The notes beneath the pieces are model-generated. The model was not told where the DNA came from, searched no databases, and saw nothing but the letters and a program-made list of their open reading frames with translations. Shown piece by piece: positions 38,301-49,800 of a stretch of DNA of 64,000 bases. A program made the translations under genes and the position numbers. Numbering within the stretch: the first letter of the stretch is position 1; each line of letters opens with the position of its first letter. The DNA comes from Chloranthus sessilifolius (lineage: Eukaryota; Streptophyta; Magnoliopsida; Chloranthales; Chloranthaceae). Location of the stretch: positions 121,858,831-121,922,830 of the forward strand of contig CM037585.1 in assembly GCA_021018995.1 (NCBI GenBank). The letters run 5' to 3'.

Positions 38301-41300
38301 GATCTATTATCTTTAGTATCTTTCAATCTCTGTTTTGCTTTAAACCTTGATCAACTTGTTTCATATTCTTTAAACCCTAATCTATTAGTTTATTGATCCC
38401 AAAACCCTAAACCCTTTCTGAAACCCAAAATCAAATAGAGTCAAACCCTTTTCTAAACCATAAACTCTTTCCAAACCATAAGCCTATTACAAAACCAAAA
38501 ACCAATTCTACAACCCTAGTTCGAACCCATGAATCTACATCGGATCGAAGACAAACGCCCAAGCCTGGAAAAGCAGAGTTCTATCTCTAGGCCCGATCCC
38601 GCCTCAAATCTAATGGGGCTTGCGCATCGGACTGAACTCTAGCCGGATCTCGCGTGATCTCCTTATTTGAATTCTCATAACCCAAAAGGTATCGTGATAA
38701 TTTTGAGATTAAGATTGAATTTCTTTATTTAATTTCGGCAAATCATTGTTCACGCATTTTAGGGTTATCGTCCCGCGTCAGCTTTTCACTCCATCGTCAA
38801 AATAGTACATGCCTCCACGCTACTAGTGATATATAAAAGATGACACAATCCTCCTCGAACTCGGCTCCTGCAAAACACAATATGATGGATAAAAGATGAC
38901 ACAACACTTTCGTTGTTTCGCAAGACGACTAACTGAAAGTAAATTTGTAGAAAAATGAGAAACATTAAGTGTATGAGCTAATGACAAAGAGGATAAAGGA
39001 ACAGTACCCACTCCAAGAACAGGAGTGAAGGAATCATCAGGAAGTAAGACTTGGGTGGACGAACTGGGAGGTGCATAAGTAGAAAAACTTTGTAACTCAC
39101 CCGTCATATGGTCTGTGTCCCCAGAATCAATGACCCAATGAGAGGAATGTGAAGAAGTGGAAACAGAAAATGCAGTACCTGCAACCCCAGGTGTAGCGGT
39201 AGTGCCAGTATCTGTAGAAGAAGCAGGAGTATGTGTCCGCAACTCAGTATGAACCATCTTGAATATATCAGCTCGGAGAGTTCCCAATGAATCCAGAGGA
39301 GATGAAGAGCCAGTATCTACAGTAGTCTCAGAGCCAGAAGTTGTAGTTGATTGTCCCAAAGAACGTTGTTAAAAAGAATTAGGGTAACCATGCAACTTAT
39401 AACAGTGCTCGTGATCATGGCCCACTTAATGTTTGTCATTAGTTGTAGCTGATTTTGCCACAGTGGGCACAAACAAGAGAAGACCGATCCTCAACCACAA
39501 CCAACCCGAGGTTTAGAATTAGGAACAAACGGAGAACTCTCTGAAGAGGGGATCATGGGAGAAGAAGTCATAACAGCACGCCGCTGCTCCTAAGAAAATA
39601 GTATCTCATAAACAGTACTCAGAGATGTCATGTAGTAAGTATATGGGTCCTGGTCTGCTCATACACAGGGCGAAGTCCTCCCCGAAAGGTGTCAATTTGC
39701 TTACACTCATGGCGTTTGAGGAGAACCTAAGTAACTGCCTCGCTAAACTGAGAAAGGGGCTCGTAGTGACTGAGCTCCTCCCACATGCTCTACATAGTAC
39801 TGTACTCCCCATAATCATATCTCCTTCTCTGCACTCTGCAATACCACGAGGGAGTTGATAAATGCGGGTATCATGTTCAGCAGGAGCAAATGTCTGCTCA
39901 AGTTTCATCCACAACAGGGAGGCGGACTCATAAAACATAAAGGTCCTTGATATGCTAGGTTCTATTGAATTGAAGAGCCACCCAAGAATAATGATACTAT
40001 CAACCTCCCAATCTGATAAATCTGGGGACCCGGGTGTAGGCCTGGGAATGGTTCCTAAAAGAAGACTCATCTTCTTACGTCCTTGAACATACAACATTAT
40101 GGCTCTTTTCCATTGAAGGTAATTTGAAGAAGTCAATTTTGTTGTGGTGATACTCGACGGTAAATTATCGATACTCATTCCAATAGATTTATCACCCATG
40201 ATAATACACTAGAAAGTGAAATCCAATAACAAGGAGGGCAGCAATAAATAAGAGCCAAACGACTATTAAAAACAATGATCACCTTCAACCGGGCCAAAGA
40301 GGAATCCCCATATTCCAAAAAACAATGATTAAAAACAGAAAATAAGTAAGAAACTGATAAGGCAGCCAGGAACATCAACAAAATAGCCTTACAAACTCGA
40401 ATGGAGGGAGCCGTAATGAGCAATGCACATATGGGCCTGATTTTCATCTATAAGAACCACAAAAATGGACGTAAATCCTTCGATCCTTATCCAAATCGAG
40501 CAATACCATTCCCAAATAATAGCTGGATGACAAACTAACCAGATCCAAGCAGCCTTGAAGATCAATAACGTTGCAGGAGCATCAGAGGCACAGAAAATCA
40601 CAAATCTAAGATTTTTAAGGACAGAGAAAGATGCCTTCGAAACACCTACAAGTAGGCTTCAAATCATCATGCTTCAAAAGAGAAATATGTGCCTTGAACA
40701 ATGTAGTCAAATGGCATATGCGGTGGCATAGGGCCATCACATATGTGGGTCACATATGCCATTATGCCATGGCATAATAAAAATAATTTTTAAAAAATCA
40801 AAAAAAAAAAAAACCCAAAAAAATCCCCAAAGCTTCCCATATTGATCAGTAATATGTTTTGTGTTAATTTTGTACTCTATTAATTTTGTAATGTCTAGAA
40901 TGCGAAATAAAAGTACATAATATAAGTATATAACCCATAAGTTAGAAGGAAAAATATAAATTTCACTGATGTTAAACAAAATAATAGAAAAATAAACATA
41001 GGAACATACAAAAAATAAGGAAAAGAATAAAGAAAAAAATTATTTAAGTAAAAGTATCTTAACATTTGTTCCTACTGCCTAATGGTATTGTGTACCGGGC
41101 AAAAATTCTACACATTGATTTCTAACCCACAATGGTACATCTCCACCTCCACCTCCACCATCATCGTCACTTGCAATGTCGTTATCACCAAAATTGTCTC
41201 CTTCTTTAACATATTGTTCTTCCTCGGTTTCTTCATCATTCGATCTCACTCAGACGGTATCTATATCATCTATGGGTGCTTTTTCATCTTCATGTGTCTC

Positions 41301-43844
41301 GTCTTCTTCTTCTTCTTCTTCTTTTTCTTCTTCTTCTTCTAATGTGAGTGTGAGCTACCTTTCCCCGCTGTCGATCTTCTCCTTCGCCCGATAGGAAGCT
41401 CATCTCCAAAAGTGGTCTCTTCTACTTGCTTCCACGTAAGATCCTCATCCGCAAAAACTCGCTCGTTGGAGACATCCGCCATCCAAGAAGAATCAGATGG
41501 TAAGTCTTCGATAGAGATGAGGATCATAGTGTCTTGGATGTTCCCGATTTTTTAGGAAGCGATCTCATAGCTTTTGGTTGTATTGCACAAAGACCACATC
41601 ATTGAATTTTTTTTGCTCAAGTTTGTTCCATTTCTTCGTGTGTATCTATTTAAGATAAACATTTGATACATATTAATATCTAAACAACAATTAAATTAAA
41701 ATTATGAAACTAAAAATGAAATAAAAATAAACTAGTTACCATCTCAAACGTGCTCCAATTTCGTTCGCATGCCGAGGTTACACATGTAAGGCAAAGAACC
41801 TTAACGGTCATCTTTTTCAATAATCCACATTTTGTCACCGAATCTACTCCATAGGACAACCACCAATCGGCTACAAACAATAGTATTAATTAGATATATT
41901 TATAGTATTAAACTATTAATTTAGAAGAAATGAAATGTAATAAAAAAATAACTCATAAACATGCTTACTAGCTATTTTGGATTCTCTCTGTCGAACCACA
42001 ATTTCTCTTCCGAACATCCATTGAGCATTCTTGTATCGGTCAAAAGAGTTGCTAATCCGATTTTGCTCGTCTTTGTCCGGAACCATCTTCTCTAAAACGT
42101 TAAGGAAACTACTAATATGTATTGCTTCTGCAGCCTCCCGATTTGAATAAGAGAAATAAACCGCGGGATCTAGGGGGACACCCATCTCTTCTCAACTATA
42201 TCAATAATGGGTTGAAAGAGACGAGATTGGTACATATTATTAACTTTAATTTTTCTATAGCTTTATCCATAAAACTATAGGCCATAGCAAGTTTCTCATC
42301 ACCATCAACCAATCGTAGTACTACTATGATTGGTTGCGAGTTCCTAAGTGTGTGGGCAACATTATTCCAAAAAGAGTTGTCAATAACATCGTAGCAAAAC
42401 GGGTGATGGCGGGGAGTTACAAATTACCCTCAATTGCTTTACGCATGTGGTGGAGTAGAAGTGTATGCTTATACATATACACTACTGCTTTCCTAGCCTT
42501 AGCTAAGGTTTTAATATGCATTTTTCCTATGTCTTTTAAGATTAAGTCTAAGCAATAGACTGCACATGAGGTCCAATATATGTGTGGTCTCCGTTCTATT
42601 ATTAGTCTACCAGCGGCCACCAAGTTTGCCGTATTGTCCGTGACAACTTGGACAACATATTGTGCACCAATGTCCTTTTTTATCACCTCATCTATGAGGG
42701 AAAATAGATATTCGGTCATGTGAAAATGGATCGAAGCATCTAAGGATTTAATGAACATAGTTCCGGTTGGATAATTGGCCAAAATTTTGATGATTGACCT
42801 GCCGGCCCTATCGGTCCAACGATCGATCATTATTGAGCACCCATATGTCTTCCAATCCTCTTGATACTCCTCGAGAAAGGCTTTTGTGAAGTCTACCTCC
42901 TTTTTAAGACATGTTTGTCTCATTTCATGATATGATGGAGGTTTTACCCTTTTAGGCCATGTCCAAATTGTTCAAGAGCTTCAACCATTACTTTGAAGCT
43001 CTTTAACTTTACGGTATTGAATGCAACACCGGCTTGGTACATCCATTTAGCCACATATTAAAGAGTGGCGGATCGGTCATTAGCTTTAAACCTATTTTCT
43101 ACAGTGGTTTGGGCCGGACCCTTACCCCTAGTGTCTACCACATCCTCAGGATGTGATCTACAAGAGAAGAATTTGTTTATTCCCTTCCCCTTTCTACCAC
43201 GTGCTCTTTTAAGGGGTGGTGATCTTTCATTACGAGCCGTGGAGGGAGTAGATCCATCATATTCTTCCTCATCTTCATCAATATCATAGTATTGTTGTAA
43301 AATCACTTCGTCATTATGTTTCATCCTCAAAGTCTTATCCATTCATTCCAAAATCTCTTTTCAAATCTCCGGCGTGACATTTGGACATGCCTTCGCATTT
43401 GATCCGGATTGCCGAACAAGATGTTGTTTGTGTCTCCCTATTCCCCCTATGCTTACATGGGTGCATAGGGTGCATTGGACCTTATTTTTTTCGGTTATAC
43501 TCTTCTAACGTCCATATTTCCAACCCGGATCAGCGAAATTTACCGGCCTAAGAGCGTCATTCGAGGACATAAATATAATGACAACGCAATTTAAAGAAAT
43601 GGGTGGGGCGGTGGGTAGAGAGATTAACAACCACACTAAATAAATAAATAAATGAAAGAAATAAGGAAGAAAAACAATCAAACAAAATTTAATAGGAATT
43701 AGAAATTAATTCTAACTCTTGTCTCTTGATTCTTGAAGTGGTTCCCCCCTTTTTGCTTGAAGGATGAAGATTGAAGCTTGAACCTCTTAACTCTTTACTT
43801 AGTTAACTACAAAATAGAGCAAAAGAAATTATGATAGAAGATTT

Positions 43845-43881
<37 letters not shown>

Positions 43882-46800
43882 CTAAAAACACAAGAAATAG
43901 ACCAAAGAGACACAAATCATACATTGGATGGATGTGGTGTAGATTAGGAAGAGGAACCCCCTATTTATAGGATTTGGGGAGGCCTAAAAAGCAAAAAAAA
44001 ACTCCAATGGTCATAAATATGACCGTTGGAGATGTATGCCATTGCATACACATGTATGCGATAGCATACATGTTCCTGTCGCATATGCCATCATGGCACA
44101 TGCGAGAGTGCCATTTAAAATGGCATATGTGATCGCATACTCGCATATGCGATCGCATATGACATCACTGACCTTGAAGAACCGATCCTGGAAAACTGCA
44201 TCTTGGGGTAAATACAGGTCATATCTTTGACCTTGCTGACGTCATTGAGAGGACTGAGAACGATGGATCTTGGATTGTAAGGCTCTGATACCAAGTAGGA
44301 GTTGATAGGATGATGGTGATGGTGAAAAGATTAGGGTTAGGATTAGGTAGGTGGCGTGATGTGTAGGCTTGAGAGAGAAAGAAGAAAGAGATTAGAAAAA
44401 GGAAAACTGACTTAATGACGTTAACTGTGTCACTAGCCTTTATATTACAATAATAGTATACACACCCCAATACTTATGAATTACACCCCAACAATAACTA
44501 AAGACATTTAACACTAACACTATTTGCATCAAGGGTTCTAGATATGTAACTACTCAAGATATCATCTCACCACCTTCTGTGGAAATAGTTGAAACACTAA
44601 TCCATAAATCTGTATTGAATGTAACCAGAAAATTTTGAAAAAAAAAAATACCAAAAAAAAACTCGGGAAAAAATAAGCTTCAAACCATATACTTTCTCCC
44701 TTTGATGCAGGTTAACCTTTGACCTAGGGCACTGGCGTCAGCAGTTTCGTAGAGGAAGAACAGATTCAGAAGTGAACCTGCTTTGATACGAAGTTGAGTT
44801 TGGTATTAGATGATGGTCATAGGTGTTAAGGAAGAAGAATGGCAGAGAAGAAAATATTCAAAAGGATTCGTGTTATGTGTATATTACATTGAAGCTCCCT
44901 TTCATTAATATTTAAATGTTGTACATTTCACTATTAGAATTATGCTCATAATGTGATGCAATGTAGAACACTAACACATAAAACTAAACAAACTCTTGGT
45001 AGAGTTTTTGAGTCAACTTGCTGACTTTAGAGTCGAGGCAAATTTTGTGGTTTCTGAATCATGCTAAATATACAGAAAAAAAATTTGGCATCAACTAATG
45101 ATGAGTACAATAATATCATTTGTTTATAAAGCCCACGCTTAGTTATCCATTTATAAGTTGCTAGGCAATACAAGGAAAAAAGAAAGTTGGTAGACAGATA
45201 ATAGAAAAGAAACCCGATGCAAGTTGTTAATCATAAGACAGTCACCAAATAATTTTGTGTCTACAAGAGCATGCTGAATTTCCAGAAATATATAGTTTGT
45301 TAGTTGGTGGAATTAATAAGCTTACCTTTCCCATAAAATTCACTAATGTGGAAGCAAACTTCTCTGGGTGGTTTCCACGAACAAAATGAAGGGAAACTTT
45401 AGCCATGTCCTGTACAACAACAAATATATTTCTTATATACAGTTGACTATGCCACCAAAAGATGAATCAATAAAGGCATATGATGCTCCATACTACTTGG
45501 TGCTATAAGAATCAAACAAACAGTAAGAAACTTGCCAAGTATTTGGTACAGTAAGCATTTCCCTTTAACCTTATAAAGGCCATGTGCCACAGAGCAGTGT
45601 CAAGATGGTCAACAAACGATATAATAAAGTAAAGGGAAGAAAGAAAATTTTGTAATGAGGCGGTTCATTGAACCTTATAAAAGTTCATATTTAAGAAAAG
45701 CCACGATACTCAGAGCAAGGCCAACAAAAGATAAAAATAAAACATTAAGGAAAGAGAAATTCTGCAATGAGGCTACTGAAGCAATTAAGAACACTTATTT
45801 TGTAAGCATACATCAAAAACGATTCAAAATTTAAGTGTGGAATTAGGAGTTGTAAAGCACGCATATAGTCTGGGCATAGCCTGTATTTGAAACCAAGGTT
45901 ACCTAATTCGCTGGGTCATCATGCAAGCCATGAACCGGTTTGTGCGAATAGGTTCTCAGATCGGTCCAGTTGGCTGAAGATAGGCAAACCGGACTACACC
46001 AGTAATAATTAAATATAGCAGTTGCAAAAACAGGTAGCCCCAGGGATTCGAACCCTCTCATACTAAGCAGAACCCCACATGGCTTGCCAGCGCTTCATTA
46101 CGGCTTTAGCTGCATACTTTTCATATATTTTACTATGAATAGTACACTTACAAGTTATACATTAATATAATTAAGTTATATTTTATGCATTAATATAATT
46201 AAGTTATATTTTACTAAAATATATTTTTTTTCTATCTAAAACTCATCCTATCCCTAGCGAACCGGGCTCGTTTGGATTTAGCGAATTGCGAATTACGAAC
46301 CCAAATTCGAACCGAGCAAACCAACAAATCAGGTAACATTGTTTGAAACCAAGGATATATGGATCCATTTAACGAATATTAAGTAGGCAACCAACAGGAA
46401 TTGCAATATTGCTCCTAATTCTTAAATAAAAGCTGCGACATGATAATAACAGAACACTTGGAACATGTTATCTTCAATCGGGAAATGAATAGATTAAATT
46501 CCTCTGGGACCTACCAAATCAGGAGATTCCGAATATATATATTCAGCTAACATGTCATGTAGTTCAGGAGAACCATTCCTAGGAGCTCCAAACTCGACAG
46601 ACCACCTGAGCAAAAATTATGAAGATAATAGCAACAAATGACGTTCCAGAAAATCAACTAGGAGAACATAATAAAAGAGTAAGAGAACAAATTGTTAAGA
46701 GATTAGGTGTCAAAGAAAAGAGCAGGCTAAACGCATTATATGCTACACAGTAAGATACCCTCTAGTCAAAAGAAATAACCCACTTAAGTGCAGACTTCAA

Positions 46801-49800
46801 GAATGATGAACAACCCTCAACACGTGCTTTTGCGGCCACCAAGGCTTCAGAAAGTTTTTGCATGTCATCATCATCCCCCAAGTCTTGTGGCACAGAAATT
46901 CGTGGAAAATCCAGGTAAATCTTCCTGACACGATCTGATGTAGATGCTTTAGTTATAATCATGTAAAGGCATAGTAAACAAAAATTTAAAATTAAGTTAA
47001 AACAACAAAAACACATATCTACGACAAAATTTTCAAGGGATATGATGGCTTACAAATAGTCCACCTGCGCATAGGGAGAGTATCCAATTTTTTGAAAAAG
47101 TCAAGCTTTAATCATGATTTATTCATCAAGTGAATAAAAATCGTAAATAAATGATAACTTATTCAAAAGGTCATGAGTGTTTTAAATAAATAGAGAATAA
47201 AAGCAATTTAAATGTGATTTTCGAATAAGTCGGGATTTATTATTTTGTATGATGACCATTGTCCATGAATGATGTCATGTTGATGGACTTATGGTTGATT
47301 TATCAAATGTTTTACAGTACTTTTGTATGATAGTCACTGGCCATGAATGATCTTACAGCCTTATGGTTGCATATTTGTCAATGGTTACTCTTTGTAGCTG
47401 GTTTGTCAATGCTTTTTAGCATGTATAATTGTCTATAGAGTTATGTTATTTTTTTCCTTAATGTGTTATTTTGCTCAAAAAATATGTTTAAAACTTTGAA
47501 TAAATGCTTAACATATGAAATATATTATTTTCTAATTTTTCAGAATCATTACTCTTCATATATTTTCACTACTTTGCCGACTTTTTCCGAATTTTTTCCT
47601 TGCCGACCTATTACCAAACAAGGACTTTGTCACTATGCACCTGAGTAACAAATTTCACCAGGTTTATCGGCAGGTCCCAAGGAAGTTTCTCCACACGAGT
47701 TATAATCAAGTTCCATGTATAAATGCTATAGACCACCACATGTTTCATGGGCTTCATGTCATCTCACTCTGCCTTTTTTTTATTTCTATTTATGTGTTTT
47801 AAGGGGAATTAAGAAAGTTAATATTTGTAATGAAGAATACTAATATAATTAGAAAAATTATAATAGAACCAAGGGTAGCAGAAAAGGTGGTGGTGACGAT
47901 AATAGAGACAAGGAGGGATCAACTTGTCTTACCTAATGTCTGTTCTGCTATTCATCTCTATCTTCTTTCTATTAAACTCCAAAGTCCAAACTATATGTAA
48001 TATTTCAACTAGCCATCAAGGCACCCATCAGTCATCTTTGCAAATTATCTCCCAGAAACTTACCAATATTGTAAGGAAAGAACATGATTTTTTAATAAAA
48101 TTTCATAATTAAGTTTCAAAAAAAGAAGAAAAAAATTTCTTTGAAAGATGACTGTACAATCTACCTCTAACTTCACCAAGAATACAGTTGATGCCGGCAA
48201 CTATACAGTCAGTTTTAGGACTTTTCAGAAGGCAGACACAGAGCAATAGACAGTGATTCTTGACAAAGTTTAGAAACTTAGTTTTCATGTAGGGCTCTGC
48301 GACTGTTGAAACCAAGCTGTATTACTCATTCCGATTATGAGTCCACTAGACCCTGCCACTGTTGAAACAAAGTTTCACGTGCTGAGAGCTAAATATGGGA
48401 CCAAGAGAACAGTTGGTTTATCCTTCAAGGAAGATCTGGGAAGTGTTCTGGATGGTGGAGAGGTATTGTATGATAAGGACCCAATTTGAGCAATTGTTAG
48501 GTTGGAGTGGGGTACAGGGTCGCATTTACTTATGGAATGACTTCTGCCTGGGAGAGGAGAGATGAAGGCTTGTTTTGGAAAAATGTTTGTGTCAGCCAGG
48601 ATAAGTTGGTGGCAGAGGCTATTGAGATAGATGGGGAAGAGTTATTTGGGATATCACTGTGCACAGGAACTAATGGGACAGAGAGGCACAGGAATTTTCA
48701 GAGTTGTTCATGGAGCTGTATGCTGCTAAGTCAAATGGGAAAGGGGTTGATAGAACTAGAAGGATCTATTTGCTTGGAAAAAATGAAGTATTCTTGGTGC
48801 GGTCCTTTGACATTTTTTGCATAGGAGGCCTAAGGCAGATCTGGTTTGGGTCAAGCTTTGGAAGAAAAAGGCTTGTGCCAAAATTCTGTTCTTAAAGTTA
48901 GACTATGGGATGGAAAAGAATCCTTTTTTTCGTCGGTAAAAGGAATTCATTAAAGAAACAAATGGTACAAAAGAGGCACAGCAAGGGGCTGAGGCCAAAA
49001 AGACAGAAAATAATATACCACAAACAAAACTAAACAACCTACACCCGAACCCCCAACCCCAGCAGGGGATCCGACACAGCCAAGAAGCCACCACATCCCC
49101 ATGGAGAGGAACGAGAGATGAAATGCAGGCTATCCCATTCCTCGAATAAATCCCTATCCATCTCAGTAACCCCTTCTCTATCCAATCTACTCCATTCAAT
49201 CATGAAGTCCTGAACCGTCTTCATCGCCATATCCTTGGGTTTCCGAATCCGCCTGAAGACCCTTTGATTTCTCTTAATCCATATAGCCCAAAAGATCGAG
49301 AACAAAGTAGACCTCCAGAACACACCTTTGATGCCTTGAAAGGTCACCCCCCTTCCAAGCAACCATGAGCTGGCTACAACCCTCCAGAAGAACCCATTTT
49401 AGCCCAACGATTAAAAAAAATGATATTCCATATCTCTCTCGCCACCCAACAATGAATAAAGAGGTGATTAGCAGATCCCTCTGCCTGAAGGCACTAACAA
49501 AACAGTTTCAAGATTCTTTCCCCTTCTAATTAATTGGTCAACGATTAGAATCTGACTCCAGGCTAGACTCCAGCCAAAAAAATTGACTTTTGGGAGGGAT
49601 AGAGGCTCTCCAAAGAAAGGTCCAATCACACATCACTATGGCTGTTGAACCAAGATACCATAGTAAGACTATAAAATTCCTTTAGTATTGCCCTTCCAAA
49701 CTCTCATGTCCACCCGAATACGGTTTCTGTGGACCTTGTTAAGAAGCGAAAGAAGGTTGCTACATTTCTCAATCTCACTCTCAGATAAATTTCTCCTAGT

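Larger units (their letters stand above)
27670..38780 (+). mobile_element. Ty3/Gypsy retrotransposon (chromovirus type) inserted in Copia
   Basis: Flanked by 5-bp duplications gcttt (27665-27669 and 38781-38785). LTRs TGACGGGG...CA, initiator-Met primer site TGGTATCAGAGCC at 32848-32860, gag-pol and a C-terminal chromodomain-like region. Two later insertions interrupt it: an hAT in the 5' LTR (27874-32057) and a MITE in the reverse transcriptase (35230-35446). Orientation is opposite to the host Copia and to GET4. Confidence 0.94.
40699..44170 (-). mobile_element. hAT transposon 2, in the Copia leader
   Basis: 3472 bp with 8-bp duplications gccttgaa (40691-40698) and accttgaa (44171-44178), 7 of 8 identical. 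Ends CAATGTAGTCAAATGGCATA and inverted CAGTGATGTCATATGCGATC. Subterminal arrays of GCATATG words lie at both ends. Encodes a decayed transposase on the minus strand. Confidence 0.93.
24473..44519 (-). mobile_element. Ty1/Copia retrotransposon carrying nested insertions
   Basis: 20 kb including nested elements; its own sequence is roughly 5.4 kb. Flanked by 5-bp duplications ctatt (24468-24472 and 44520-44524). Both LTRs, primer site, polypurine tract, gag, protease, integrase, reverse transcriptase and RNase H are present on the minus strand. Gypsy is inserted between protease and integrase (27670-38780) and an hAT in the leader (40699-44170). Copia is the oldest layer of the nest and lies in the GET4 giant intron, in the same orientation as the gene. 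Confidence 0.93.

Noticed and set aside
46020-46100. tRNA-like sequence with ggttcgaatcc on the minus strand
   Set aside because: The T-arm is plausible but no matching acceptor stem or anticodon arm is found, and it lies inside the MITE at 45894-46341.
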